From contig JBJOMW010000006.1 of NCBI GenBank assembly GCA_046052145.1, forward strand, positions 62,001-126,000: a stretch of 64,000 bases of DNA, given 5' to 3'. The DNA is from Falsiroseomonas sp046052145 (lineage in GTDB: Bacteria; Pseudomonadota; Alphaproteobacteria; Acetobacterales; Acetobacteraceae). This document shows, in pieces, positions 17,020-26,220 of the stretch; position 1 is the first letter of the stretch; each line of letters begins with the position of its first letter. The notes beneath the pieces are model-generated. The model had not been told where the DNA came from. It did not search any database and saw only the letters and a list, made by a program, of their open reading frames with translations. Both the position numbers and the translations under genes were made by a program.

Positions 17020-19385
17020 GTGGTGTCCTTCGCCGCCTGCAGGGCGGCCCAGATGCGCGCCGGGGTGGCGGGTTGGCTTTCGAGCCGTGCACCGGCTTGG
17101 CGCAGCGCGTCGTTCACGGCGTTCATGAGCGCACCGATGCCGCCCATCGTACCGCCTTCCGCCATGCCCTTGATGCCGGCGGGCGTGCCCGGGCTCGGTG
17201 TGTCGTGGTGCGAGAGGTGGAAGGCGGGCAGGTCGGTGGCGCGGGCGACGGCATAGTCCATGAAGGACCCGGCAAGCGCCTGCCCGTCAGCGCCATAGGC
17301 GGCGTGCTCCATCAGCGCGCCGGAGAGGCCCATGGCGGTCGCGCCATGCGTCTGGCCCTCGACAACCAACGGGTTGATGCGCGTGCCGGAATCCTCGGCG
17401 ACGACGTAGCGCAGGATGGACAGCGCGCCGGTGGCTGGGTCGATCTCCACCGCGCAGCCATGCGTGGAGTTCGAATAGGTCATCGCCGGCGGATCGAAGG
17501 CGAGCACCGTGTGCAGCCCCGGCTCCATGCCCGCCGGCAGGCGCAGCGGATCGAGATGCGCCGTGCGCGCCACCTGCGCCAGTGTGAGCCCCGTCGCGGC
17601 CCAGCCGCCATCAACTTCGCGCAGCACCTGGCCCTCGCGGAGGTCGAGACCATCGGCGCTGTTCCGGTCAAGCATCGCCGCGGCGATGGCCAGCACCTTC
17701 GCCTTCAGCCGCTGGCCAGCCATGTAGAGCGCGCCGCCGCCCGCCGCGGCGCCGCGACTGCCGCGGCTGCCCATGCCATAGGGCGCGATGTCGGTGTGGC
17801 CAATCCGGACCGTCACCTCGTCGAAGGCGGCACCGAGGCCGGCGGCAGCAGCCTGGGCCAAGGTGGTCTCGTAGCCTTGCCCCGAGCCCATCAGCCCGCA
17901 GGAGGCGATGACAGCGCCGGAGGGCTCGATACGGATCGTCGCCACCTCGTGCCCGGACCCTGGGATGCCGGCCGCCTTGTAGAAGGCGGAGCCATAGGTG
18001 GTGCTCTCGACAACGGTGCAGAGCCCGATGCCAAGCAGCGTCTCGCGCGTGGTCGCCTGCTGCGCGCGCAGGGCGCTGTAACCCAGCTGATCTGCGGCTG
18101 CGTCCAGCGTGGCGCGGGGCGTGATCGCATCGTAGCGCTCGCCGGTGGCGGTCACGAAGGGCAGGTCGGTCTCGGCGATGGAGTTCAGACGTCGCACCTC
18201 CAGCGGATCGAGGCCAAGGTCCCGCGCGATGGCGTCCATTGTCCCTTCCATGACCCAGGACGTGACGGCCATCGGAGCGCGCATCGGACCTGCGGGACAC
18301 TTGTTGGTCAGCCAGACCTGCACGTCGTAGCCATACTCCTTCAGGCGATACGGCCCGGGCAGGATCATGGCGACGACGCGCGCCATGTAGTTGGCTGGGA
18401 AGAACGACCAGGCCCCGAAATCCGCTTCCATCGTGCAGGTCAGACCGAGCAATCGCCCCTCGGCGGTGACGGCGGCGCGGGTGATGAGGGTTTCCTCGCG
18501 CGCCATCATGGACGCGATCAGGTTTTCGCCGCGGGTCTCGCGCCAGCGTACAGGGCGGCCCAGCAGGCGCGACGCTGCGGCAAGGCAGAGATCCTCGCGC
18601 AGCGGAATGATCTTCTGGCCGAAGCCGCCGCCCATCTCGGGGCTATCGACCGTGACCTGGAACTCCTTCAGCCCCAGCCGCGCGGCAATGGCGCTGCGAT
18701 AGGGGTGCGGCGCCTGGGTGCCGACATGCATGGTCAGCTGCTCGCGCCCCGCATCCCAGATCGCCAGCACGCCGCGCGGTTCCAGCGGCACATGGGTCTG
18801 GCGGTGCTGACCGAAGCGCGTTTCCACGATGCGGTCTGCGCGCGCGAAGGCAGCCTCCAGCCCCGGCGTGGAGAAGGCCTGGTGGGAGACGCGGTTGCCT
18901 GGCACGTCTGGGTCCACCAATGCGGCAGCGGCCTTCGCCTGGTCGATATCGGCGATCGCGGTCAGCGGGGCCCAGTCCACCGCGACGAGCTCCGCCGCGT
19001 CCTCGGCCACCACGCGGCTTTCGGCGAGCACCAGCGCGACAGGATCGCCCACAAAGCGCGCCGTTTGCAGCGGCAGCACGGGCATCTCCATCGGCAGCAG
19101 CCCCTCGATGGGCGGGGCCATGCGGAGTGGGGCGACATGGTCGGCCAGATCGCGCCCGGTCAGAACCGCGACGACGCCGGGCAGCGCGCAGGCCGCCGCG
19201 CTGTCGATCGCGCCGATGCGGGCATGCGGATATGGGCTGCGCACGAAGACCGCATGCAGGCAGCCTGGCGGAGCGGCGATGTCGTCCAGGAAGCGGCCCT
19301 GGCCCATCAGCAGGCGCCGGTCCTCTCGCCGCGCCACCGCCCTACCCAGCAGGCCGCCCGGCTCTGGGGGCGGCGGGACGTTCAC
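17016..19385 (-). CDS. Xanthine-dehydrogenase-family molybdopterin-binding subunit
   Basis: The 789-residue large subunit has an a/b hammerhead domain (GLLGRAVARREDRRLLMGQG, then FVRSPYPHARI) followed by the molybdenum-cofactor domains: EMGGGFGQKI near residue 251, CPAGPMRAP, and near 740 GMAEGGTMGGIGALMNAV, matching the GxGEAGT active-site loop with the catalytic Glu kept. I chose the GTG at 19385 because it overlaps the ATPase stop as GTGA; the longer frame to 19472 lies within that gene. Members hydroxylate heterocycles, aldehydes or CO with iron-sulfur and FAD subunits. None is encoded in this operon or elsewhere in the window, which is odd. The substrate is unknown. Confidence 0.88.
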   Translation of the reverse strand: MNVPPPPEPGGLLGRAVARREDRRLLMGQGRFLDDIAAPPGCLHAVFVRSPYPHARIGAIDSAAACALPGVVAVLTGRDLADHVAPLRMAPPIEGLLPMEMPVLPLQTARFVGDPVALVLAESRVVAEDAAELVAVDWAPLTAIADIDQAKAAAALVDPDVPGNRVSHQAFSTPGLEAAFARADRIVETRFGQHRQTHVPLEPRGVLAIWDAGREQLTMHVGTQAPHPYRSAIAARLGLKEFQVTVDSPEMGGGFGQKIIPLREDLCLAAASRLLGRPVRWRETRGENLIASMMAREETLITRAAVTAEGRLLGLTCTMEADFGAWSFFPANYMARVVAMILPGPYRLKEYGYDVQVWLTNKCPAGPMRAPMAVTSWVMEGTMDAIARDLGLDPLEVRRLNSIAETDLPFVTATGERYDAITPRATLDAAADQLGYSALRAQQATTRETLLGIGLCTVVESTTYGSAFYKAAGIPGSGHEVATIRIEPSGAVIASCGLMGSGQGYETTLAQAAAAGLGAAFDEVTVRIGHTDIAPYGMGSRGSRGAAAGGGALYMAGQRLKAKVLAIAAAMLDRNSADGLDLREGQVLREVDGGWAATGLTLAQVARTAHLDPLRLPAGMEPGLHTVLAFDPPAMTYSNSTHGCAVEIDPATGALSILRYVVAEDSGTRINPLVVEGQTHGATAMGLSGALMEHAAYGADGQALAGSFMDYAVARATDLPAFHLSHHDTPSPGTPAGIKGMAEGGTMGGIGALMNAVNDALRQAGARLESQPATPARIWAALQAAKDTT

Positions 19386-20443
19386 AGCCGCATCTCCGTC
19401 ATCTTGTCGAACAGGTGCAGCCGCGCTGGATCGAGGCCGAGCGCGATCGTCTCGCCTTCCTTCGCGCGCCATTCCTTGGGCACGCGAAGCGTCAGCGGCA
19501 CGTCGCCTGGCGCAACCACCTCCAGCAGCGTTTCGGAGCCGAGCGGGGAGACGAGATCGACGCGCGCCTCCAGCGTGGCGAGGCCGGGCGCGGGGGCGCC
19601 GACATCCTCGGGCCTGAGGCCGAGGATCACGGCGCAGCCGGGTGCGGCCGCGCCTTCGGGCAGAGGCAGCCGCAGCGCGCCGCGCACGAAGGCACCGTCC
19701 GGTGCGACCTCTCCTGCAATCAGGTTGATCTGCGGACTGCCGAGGAAGGAGGCCACGAAGGTATTGGCGGGGCGGGAATAGATGCCCTCCGGCGTGTCGA
19801 GCTGCTGGATCAGCCCGCCGCGCATGACCGCGATGCGGTCGGCCAGCGTCATCGCTTCCGCCTGATCATGCGTCACATAGACGAAGGTGGCGCGCAGGCG
19901 ATGGTGCAGGTGCTTGATGAGACTGCGCATGGACAGCCTGAGCGCTGCGTCGAGGTTCGAGAGTGGCTCATCCATCAGGAAGACGCTCGGCTTGCGCACG
20001 ATGGCGCGTCCAAGCGCCACGCGCTGCCGCTGCCCGCCCGAAAGCTGCGAAGGGTGGCGGTCGAGCAGATGCGCGATCTCGAGCTGTTCGGCCACCTCCT
20101 GCACGGCCCGCTCGATCTCTGCGCGCGGCGTGCGGCGGAGCTGCAGGGGGAAGGTGATGTTCTCCCGCACGGTCTTGTTGGGATAGAGCGCGTAGGATTG
20201 GAACACCATCGCCACTTCCCGCTTGTGCGGCGGCTGCCAGGTGACGTCGGTGTCGTCGAAGCGCAGCACGCCGTCGCTGATCTCCTCGAGGCCGGCGATC
20301 ATGTTCAGCGTGGTGGTCTTGCCGCAGCCCGAGGGACCGAGAAGGACCATGAATTCGCCATGGCGGATGGTCAAGTCGAGCCGGTCTACCGCGGTGACGG
20401 CGCCATAACGCTTGGTGACCTTCTCGCAGGTAATGGTCGCCAC
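19382..20443 (-). CDS. Sugar-type ABC transporter ATP-binding protein (UgpC/MalK-like)
   Basis: The 353-residue ATPase has Walker A GPSGCGKTT, signature LSGGQRQRVALGRAI, Walker B VFLMDEPLSNLD and a C-terminal TOBE/OB regulatory region (LGLRPEDVGAP, then TLRVPKEWRAKEGETIALGL) typical of MalK/UgpC. It follows the MalG-like permease by 4 bp and is overlapped by the molybdopterin subunit start. It energises uptake through the two permeases at 20448-22261. Confidence 0.93.
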   Translation of the reverse strand: MATITCEKVTKRYGAVTAVDRLDLTIRHGEFMVLLGPSGCGKTTTLNMIAGLEEISDGVLRFDDTDVTWQPPHKREVAMVFQSYALYPNKTVRENITFPLQLRRTPRAEIERAVQEVAEQLEIAHLLDRHPSQLSGGQRQRVALGRAIVRKPSVFLMDEPLSNLDAALRLSMRSLIKHLHHRLRATFVYVTHDQAEAMTLADRIAVMRGGLIQQLDTPEGIYSRPANTFVASFLGSPQINLIAGEVAPDGAFVRGALRLPLPEGAAAPGCAVILGLRPEDVGAPAPGLATLEARVDLVSPLGSETLLEVVAPGDVPLTLRVPKEWRAKEGETIALGLDPARLHLFDKMTEMRL

Positions 20444-20447
20444 GGGA

Positions 20448-21368
20448 TCAGCCTTTCACGGCGCCGGCGGTGAGGCCGGAGACGATGTAGCGCTGGAACA
20501 GCACCGCCATCAGCACTGGCGGGATGATGGCGATGACACCTGCCGCATTCACAAAGGAGAAGCTTGTGGTGAAGTCCATCACGAAGCCGGAGATGACGAT
20601 CGGCAGCGTCTGCGCGGCGACGTTCTGGGTTAGCACCAACGCGAAGACGAACTCGTTCCAGGAGGTAAGGAACGCGAAGGTGAGCGAGGCCACCAGCGCC
20701 GGCAGGGAGAGCGGCAGGTAGACATGCCGCAGCGCACCCCAGTGCCCGCAACCGTCAATGCGCGCGGCCCGATAGAGATCGCGCGGGATGCCTTCGAAGT
20801 AGGAAATCAGGATGAAGATGGTGAAGGGCACGGTGATGGCGAGGTAGGTCACGACCAGCGCGCCGAGCGTGTTGATGAGCCCGAGGTTTCGGATCACGAG
20901 AAACAGCGGCACGATCAGCGCGATATCCGGCACCACGCGGGTGGCGAGCACGGTGTAGAGCGTCGCGCGCCGGCCGCGGAAGTCGATCACCGCGATGGCA
21001 TAGGCGGCGGTGACTGAAAGAAGCAGGTTCAGCGCTGCGACCCACAGTCCGACCGTCAGGCTGTTCCACAGCGAGGGAATGAGGTTCGCCGCGCCGGAGG
21101 GCAGGAAGCCGCCGGATGCCGGGTCACCCTGGCGCCGCGTTTCGTAGGTCACCTGCCGCTCCGCGGCGTTCAGGATCGCATCGAAATTGCCGAGATTGAT
21201 CTCCGGCGGCAGCCAGTTCGGCGGGATGGCGGTGATCTGCGCCTCAGTCTGCAGGGAGGAGGAGACGAGCCACCCCACCGGCCCGGCGACGTACAGCACG
21301 AACAGTGCCGAGAAGAAGGCCAGCAGCAGCGCGCGGCCGATGCGGGGGGCGACGGGACGACCAGCCAT
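20448..21368 (-). CDS. Carbohydrate-type ABC transporter permease (MalG/UgpE-like)
   Basis: The 306-residue membrane protein has an N-terminal helix (ALLLAFFSALFVLYVAGPVGW) and five more hydrophobic segments. The CUT1 permease EAA loop is LYRAARIDGCGHWGALRHVYLPLSLPALV. A long periplasmic segment after helix 1 (residues 40-95) is usual for this subunit. The start ATG overlaps the stop of the MalF-like gene by one base (TGATG). It forms the channel with that protein. Confidence 0.92.
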   Translation of the reverse strand: MAGRPVAPRIGRALLLAFFSALFVLYVAGPVGWLVSSSLQTEAQITAIPPNWLPPEINLGNFDAILNAAERQVTYETRRQGDPASGGFLPSGAANLIPSLWNSLTVGLWVAALNLLLSVTAAYAIAVIDFRGRRATLYTVLATRVVPDIALIVPLFLVIRNLGLINTLGALVVTYLAITVPFTIFILISYFEGIPRDLYRAARIDGCGHWGALRHVYLPLSLPALVASLTFAFLTSWNEFVFALVLTQNVAAQTLPIVISGFVMDFTTSFSFVNAAGVIAIIPPVLMAVLFQRYIVSGLTAGAVKG

Positions 21369-22261
21369 CAGATGCGCTTCCCGAGCCAGCGGATCAACGC
21401 CCAGGAGAGCAGGAAGGTCGCCATCGCGAGGACGTAGCTCATCGCGGCCCCCGTGCCGAAGCGGAGCGAACGGAAGGTCTCGACATAGATCAGCCAGGAC
21501 AGCGTGAAGCTGGCGTCCCCTGGGCCACCCTGGGTCATGATCAGGAACAGGTCGAAGTGGCGGATGCTGATCATCGTCTCATAGACCAGCACCAGCATCA
21601 GTCCCGGCCGCAGCGCTGGCAGGGTGACATGCATGAAGCGCTGGAAGACATTCGCGCCGTCCACCTTCGCGGCGCGGTACAAATCCTCGGGGATGGCCTT
21701 CATGGTCACGATCAGCAGCAAGGCCGCCAGCGGCATCTGCTTCCAGATTGCGGCATTGGCGATCAGCAGCAGCGTCAGGTCCGGGTCACCGAGCCAGGCC
21801 CGGTAGCGCTCGATGAGGCCAAGTTGCAGCAGCAGCGCATTCAGCAGGCCGTAGGTCGGATCGTAGATCCACTTCCACATCAGCCCATTGACGACGGACG
21901 GCGTGGCCCAGGGCACCAGCAGCAATGCCGACAGCACGCGGTTCCCGGGGAAGGTCTCGTTCAGCAGCAGCGCAACGAGAACCGCGAGCAGCGTGGTCAC
22001 GGCCACCGTTACCACCGTGTAGACAGTGGTGCGGGTAACAGCGAGCCAGAAGCGGTCGTCGCCGAAGATGCGAAGGTAGTTGTCGAAGCCGACGAAGGGA
22101 CGGCGCAGTGGCCGGGTCAGCACGATGTCGTGCAGGCTGACCCAGAACGAATAGAATATGGGATAGGCCGCCACGACGAGCAGCACAGCCACCACCGGGA
22201 AGACGAGGATGGCGGCGCTGCGTTCGTCGTAGCCGAAACGCCTGTTGAGTGCGGCAAGCAC
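21368..22261 (-). CDS. Carbohydrate-type ABC transporter permease (MalF/UgpA-like)
   Basis: The 297-residue protein has six predicted helices and the EAA loop LYRAAKVDGANVFQRFMHVTLPALRPG of CUT1 permeases. The frame is open to 22333, inside the binding-protein gene. I prefer the GTG at 22261 (VLAALNRRFGYDERS), one base after that gene's stop, which gives the family's usual short cytoplasmic N-terminus. There is no obvious separate ribosome site, so coupling to the binding-protein gene is likely. Confidence 0.87.
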   Translation of the reverse strand: MLAALNRRFGYDERSAAILVFPVVAVLLVVAAYPIFYSFWVSLHDIVLTRPLRRPFVGFDNYLRIFGDDRFWLAVTRTTVYTVVTVAVTTLLAVLVALLLNETFPGNRVLSALLLVPWATPSVVNGLMWKWIYDPTYGLLNALLLQLGLIERYRAWLGDPDLTLLLIANAAIWKQMPLAALLLIVTMKAIPEDLYRAAKVDGANVFQRFMHVTLPALRPGLMLVLVYETMISIRHFDLFLIMTQGGPGDASFTLSWLIYVETFRSLRFGTGAAMSYVLAMATFLLSWALIRWLGKRI

Positions 22262-22262
22262 G

Positions 22263-23597
22263 TCAACGGAAGGCGCGACGGAGCTCGGTCCACTTCGCCG
22301 CGGCCGTGCGCAGCGCCGCTTCGGGCTCTGCACGGCCGAGGCAGACGGCCTGCCAGGCTTGGTTCGACGTCTCCACCCATTCGCCGAACCAGGGCGAGAT
22401 GGTGTCCTTCTTCTTCGCCAGCATGGCCTGCTGCGCGATCACCGCGCCGCCGCCGGCCCAGCGATCCCAGAAGGTCTTCACATCCGCGTCGTCGTTCACC
22501 GGCATCGCGCAGGAGGGCAGACCGACATCGGTCAACAGAAGCTTCTGCATCGAGTAGTTGCCGGAGGTGTCACGCCCGCCGAAGAACTCCATGAAGCGCA
22601 CGGCGCGCTCGCGGCGCGCACGATCGGCCTTGGCGGCCGGGGTCATGCCGTAGAAACGGATCCAGCCGAGCGTATTGTTGGTGCCGTCCGGCCCGCCCTT
22701 CGGCATCAGCGAGATGCGGATCTTGCCCGCGGCAGAGGCCTGGGAGGGGTCGTTCAGCGCGCGGATGCGATAGGTGGGCACGATGGCGAAGGCGTGCTGG
22801 CCGCTGCCGAAGGCGCGCAGCCCGTTGATCTCGCCGGTTTCGACCGCGCCGGGCGAGAGGATGCGGTGCGTTGCGATCGCCTCCCGGATGAAGCGCGCCG
22901 CGCGCACCGACCCGCGATTCGCATCCGCCATCACCGCATTGCCCTGGTCGTCCACCATGCGGCCGCCGAAAGCATAGGTCAGCGCGCTGACGAACTCGAT
23001 CAGCCAGGTGTCGGCGGCGAGCGAGAGCAGAAGCGGGAAATCCACGATGCCCTGCTGCTTGATGCGCAGCGACTGCTGGACGACCTCGTCCCAGGTCGTC
23101 GGCGGGGTGGAGATGCCCGCGCGCTGCAGGAGTTCCGTGTTGTACATGAAGCTCATGTGGTCGCCGTAATAGGCGAGGCCGTACTGCTTGCCGCGATAGG
23201 TCATGGACTGCGTGCAGTAGTCCGCGGCTTCGGCATTGTAGCGCATGAGCTGGGGAATATCGTTGATATCGGCCAGCCAGCCGGCTTCGGCGAACTCGGG
23301 CAGCCAGGCGTCCGAGATCCAGGAGAGGTCGATTGGGGCGTTGCCGACCAGTCGCGTGACCAGCGCGGTGCGGAACTGCGCCCAGGGGAAGTTCTCGTAG
23401 TTCACCCGGATGTTGGTCGCACGCTCGAAGGCGGAGATCTGCGCCCTCACCTGGTCCACGGCAGCCGACCAGCCGATGAAGTTGACCGTGCCTGCGCCCT
23501 GCGCGGCAGCGCCGCCCGCGGTCAGCAGCGCCGGCGCGCCGAGCAGCCCCGCAAGTGCTTTGCGGCGGGATAGAGCGTTGGTCAGAGCTCGCATCAT
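22263..23597 (-). CDS. Extracellular solute-binding protein, family 1 (sugar-type)
   Basis: The 444-residue exported protein has a leader with basic residues then a hydrophobic core (ALSRRKALAGLLGAPALLTAG, cleavage near AAAQG). It continues as a family-1 binding protein (VNFIGWSAAVDQVRAQISAF, VLVTRLVGNAPIDLSWISD, WLADINDIPQL). I chose the first of two adjacent ATGs (23597/23594), preceded by GGGAGG; the frame also extends seven codons further. It is the first gene of the six-gene operon ending at 16141. The ligand may be a sugar, polyol or glycerophosphodiester; sequence alone does not decide. Confidence 0.88.
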   Translation of the reverse strand: MMRALTNALSRRKALAGLLGAPALLTAGGAAAQGAGTVNFIGWSAAVDQVRAQISAFERATNIRVNYENFPWAQFRTALVTRLVGNAPIDLSWISDAWLPEFAEAGWLADINDIPQLMRYNAEAADYCTQSMTYRGKQYGLAYYGDHMSFMYNTELLQRAGISTPPTTWDEVVQQSLRIKQQGIVDFPLLLSLAADTWLIEFVSALTYAFGGRMVDDQGNAVMADANRGSVRAARFIREAIATHRILSPGAVETGEINGLRAFGSGQHAFAIVPTYRIRALNDPSQASAAGKIRISLMPKGGPDGTNNTLGWIRFYGMTPAAKADRARRERAVRFMEFFGGRDTSGNYSMQKLLLTDVGLPSCAMPVNDDADVKTFWDRWAGGGAVIAQQAMLAKKKDTISPWFGEWVETSNQAWQAVCLGRAEPEAALRTAAAKWTELRRAFR

Positions 23598-24014
23598 GGC
23601 CTCCCAGGTGTCGCGCATTATTCTTCTGCCTGATTGCGGAACCTGTCCAGGCCCGCTCCTCGTGTGCGAACCTCCGCTATCCTGGGGCTTAAGCCCGCGA
23701 CTGCGTAATCAGCGCGGTCCCCGTGCTCCTGGCCCACCGAACCTGTCCGGCAGGGCCGCAATCGGAGACACCGTTTATCCTCGAAGCCGGAAGCTCAGTT
23801 GGTCTCGGCTTTCTGTCCCCGCATTCCTTCGCATGCCCACAGATCGCCTGCTCGCAAGCCCGTTGGGACATGCCGGCAAGCGGCGCTGCTGTGCGACGCG
23901 GTGGAGGAGGCACTGCACGAACCGCTGTGCCGCGTCGCCTCCATAGCCCCGGAGCTCTCGGCCCCCATCGCCGCGCTTTCGGGGCGGTTGCGCCTCGCCT
24001 GGTGGCTGCGATCC
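23598..24014. other. Intergenic region, no confident gene
   Basis: The 417 bp between the binding-protein gene and the TctC-like gene carry only short open frames. Both strands show protein-like but unrecognised stretches: the plus frame near 23870-24010 reads CRQAALLCDAVEEALHEPLC, and the minus frame across 23913-23689 has no family motif. These may be debris of a lost gene, but no family can be named. The promoter of the leftward transporter operon should lie near 23600-23700. Confidence 0.4.
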
Positions 24015-24989
24015 TTACGAATCAGCCGTGATGTTCGCGCGACGGATCACCGCGCCCCAGCGCTCCAGCTCCTCGCGCTGGTAGCGCGCCAGCACCTCCG
24101 GCCCGCCGCCGATCGCCTCCACGCCGTTGCGTTCGAGCGTGGTGCGCGTCTCCGCCTCGCTGAGCGAGGCGGCCAGGATGCCGGAAAGGCGCTGCGTGAT
24201 GGGCGTGGGGAGGTTGGCTGGGCCGAACATGGCCCACCAGCCTTCCGCGTTGATGGCGGGCAGGCCCTGTTCCGCGAAGGTCGGCACGTTGGGCAGCAGC
24301 GGGCTGCGCTGCGCGCCCGTGATACCAAGGCCAATGAGCTGCCCGGCTTCGATCTGCGCGCGCACGAATTGCGTGTGGTAGAACATCGCATCCAGCGTAC
24401 CGTTCAGCGCATCGGTCATGGCGCGCGCGCCGTCACGATAAGGCACATGGGTGGTGGTGGTGCCCGTCGCCTCGCTCATCGCCGCGTGGTTGAGGTGCCC
24501 CGCCGTGCCGGTGCCCGATGTGCCGACGGACAGTGGCCGCGCCCGCGCCATTGCCGCGAAGTCCGCCATGGTGCGGGGGCCAAGCTGCGGGCGCACCACA
24601 AGCAGCAGGGCCGTCTTGGAATGCAGAAAGAGCGGCGTGAAGTCGCGCACCGGGTTGTAGGCCAGGTTCGGCATCAGGTTCGGGTTCACCGCGTGGGTGC
24701 CGATGGTGCCGAGGAGAATCGTGTGGCCATCCGCCGGCGCCTGCGCCACGGCGAGCGAGCCGATGGTGCCGCCCGCGCCGGCGCGATTGTCCACCACCAC
24801 CGTGTGCCCGTTCAGCCCGCGCGAGATCTGTCCCGCGATCATCCGCCCGATGATGTCGGTGCTGGTCCCCGCCGCAAAGGGCACCACAAGGCGGATCGGC
24901 CGGTCCGGCCAAGCCTGGGCGCGCAGGGAGCCTGGCGCGGCGATGGCGGGCAGGGCGAGGGCGTAGGAAAGAAGGTTACGGCGCTTCAT
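24015..24989 (-). CDS. Tripartite-tricarboxylate-type periplasmic binding protein (Bug/TctC family)
   Basis: The 324-residue exported protein starts MKRRNLLSYALALPAIAAPG with a signal peptide cut near LRAQA. It has the TctC fingerprints WPDRPIRLVVPFAAGTSTD, VVDNRAGAGGTIGS, ADGHTILLGTIGTHAVNP and HVPYRDGARAMTDALNG. GGGGAGGA precedes the chosen ATG. Bug proteins bind carboxylates or other small organics for a TctAB membrane pair; none is present in the window. It is divergent from an isocitrate-lyase/PEP-mutase-like gene, suggesting a shared organic-acid theme. Confidence 0.92.
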   Translation of the reverse strand: MKRRNLLSYALALPAIAAPGSLRAQAWPDRPIRLVVPFAAGTSTDIIGRMIAGQISRGLNGHTVVVDNRAGAGGTIGSLAVAQAPADGHTILLGTIGTHAVNPNLMPNLAYNPVRDFTPLFLHSKTALLLVVRPQLGPRTMADFAAMARARPLSVGTSGTGTAGHLNHAAMSEATGTTTTHVPYRDGARAMTDALNGTLDAMFYHTQFVRAQIEAGQLIGLGITGAQRSPLLPNVPTFAEQGLPAINAEGWWAMFGPANLPTPITQRLSGILAASLSEAETRTTLERNGVEAIGGGPEVLARYQREELERWGAVIRRANITADS

Positions 24990-25105
24990 GTCTCGTGATC
25001 CTCCCCGGATATGACTGCGGGATTGCACAGCAGCCTGCCCTGTCGCAAGCGGGTGGCCGCCCGGACCGGCGGCTACACTGCAAGAGGCGGGGCCGAATCG
25101 GGCAT

Positions 25106-25127
25106 CATGGGGAAGCTTGACCCCATG
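25106..25127. promoter_or_regulatory. Inverted repeat CATGGGG-N8-CCCCATG, candidate operator
   Basis: Perfect 7-bp arms with an 8-bp spacer lie in the 229-bp divergent region between the TctC-like gene and the isocitrate-lyase-like gene. A third partial copy, CATGGGC, follows at 25130-25136. The position suits a shared regulator of both genes, though no regulator gene is adjacent. The repeat is seen directly; the function is inferred. Confidence 0.3.
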
Positions 25128-25218
25128 CGCATGGGCCGACCAGGGTTGAACAGCCAAACGCGTTGCGTCGCCGCGCGACTGCAGGTGGCGCCATTGAACA
25201 AGGGCAGGGAAGGGACGA

Positions 25219-26172
25219 GTGGTGGAGCACGGATTGCGCGGGACAGGGGACGGCGCCGGACCTCAATTGCCGATCGGTCTTGCTGACGCGACGGGACGCA
25301 GCAGGCGCTTGCGCGAGCTTCTTGCCGCGCCCGACCTGCTCGTCGCGCCCGGCGCATTCGACTGTGTCGGGGCGCGCCTAGTGGAGGCGGCTGGCTTCGA
25401 TGCGCTCTACATCACGGGGGCGGGCATTTCGATGAGTGCGCTGGGTGCGCCGGATGTCGGCGCCCTGTCCTTCGGCGAAATCCTGGATCGGATCCGCAGG
25501 ATTTGCGACGTGGTCTCCATCCCCGTGATCGCCGATGGCGATACCGGCTATGGCGGCCCGCTCAACATCATCCGCACCGTCCGCGAGTACGAGCGCGCCG
25601 GCGTGTCCGCGATCCAGATCGAGGACCAGGCCTGGCCCAAGAAATGCGGCCATGAGCCGGGCCGGCGCCTGGTGGACACGGCCGAGATGGCGGCCCGGAT
25701 CCGCGCCGCCGTGGAGTCGCGCCGCGATCCGGATTTCGTGGTGATCGCCCGCACCGATGCCCGCGCCGGCGAGGGCCTCGCGGCCGCCATCCAGCGCGCG
25801 CAGGCCTATCGCGAGGCCGGCGCCGACGTCATCTTCGTCGAAAGCCCCCAAAGCGAGGCCGAGCTGGCCGAAGTCGGCCGGTCTTTCGCCGGCACGCCGC
25901 TGCTTGCCAACATGGTGGAGGGTGGGCGGACGCCGATCCTGCCCGCAAGCCAGCTGCAGGCGCTCGGCTTCAGCCTGGCCATCTATCCGAACGCGCTGAC
26001 GCGGCTGTTCGCCAAGGCTGGGCTCGAGATGCTCGCCTCGCTCCGGAGCACGGGTTCCACCACCGCCATGTCCGGGCGGATGCTCAGCCATGGCGAGCTG
26101 TGGGAGTTGTTCGACAACAAGACGTGGCGTGCGCTGGAGGACCGCTACATGGCGTCCGCCGCCGGGCGCTGA
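25219..26172 (+). CDS. Isocitrate lyase/PEP mutase-family enzyme (oxaloacetate decarboxylase or methylisocitrate-lyase-like)
   Basis: The 317-residue TIM-barrel protein has LVAPGAFDCVGARLVEAAGF, the metal-site IPVIADGDTGYGGPLNIIRT, IQIEDQAWPKKCGH and VIARTDAR. The catalytic-loop cysteine sits in KKCGH, as in methylisocitrate lyase-type KRCGH. These enzymes cleave or decarboxylate 2-methylisocitrate, dimethylmalate, oxaloacetate or related acids. The GTG at 25219 follows an AGGGAAGGGA stretch. It is divergent from the TctC-like gene; a terminator-like hairpin follows the stop. Exact substrate uncertain. Confidence 0.88.
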   Translation: MVEHGLRGTGDGAGPQLPIGLADATGRSRRLRELLAAPDLLVAPGAFDCVGARLVEAAGFDALYITGAGISMSALGAPDVGALSFGEILDRIRRICDVVSIPVIADGDTGYGGPLNIIRTVREYERAGVSAIQIEDQAWPKKCGHEPGRRLVDTAEMAARIRAAVESRRDPDFVVIARTDARAGEGLAAAIQRAQAYREAGADVIFVESPQSEAELAEVGRSFAGTPLLANMVEGGRTPILPASQLQALGFSLAIYPNALTRLFAKAGLEMLASLRSTGSTTAMSGRMLSHGELWELFDNKTWRALEDRYMASAAGR

Positions 26173-26202
26173 CACGAGGATCGGCCCGCAGATCGGCGTC
26201 TG

Positions 26203-26220
26203 GCGCCGCAGCCGCGGCGC
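26203..26220. terminator. Convergent hairpin GCGCCGC-AGCC-GCGGCGC
   Basis: A perfect 7-bp, GC-only stem with a 4-nt loop lies in the 48 bp between the convergent isocitrate-lyase-like and deacetylase genes and abuts the latter's stop codon. There is no T-tract on either strand, so it would be an incomplete intrinsic terminator. Confidence 0.35.

Noticed and set aside
17001..19781. 926-codon open frame on the plus strand
   Set aside because: It is antisense to the molybdopterin subunit gene. The peptide is low-complexity and basic, with no start signal or domain.
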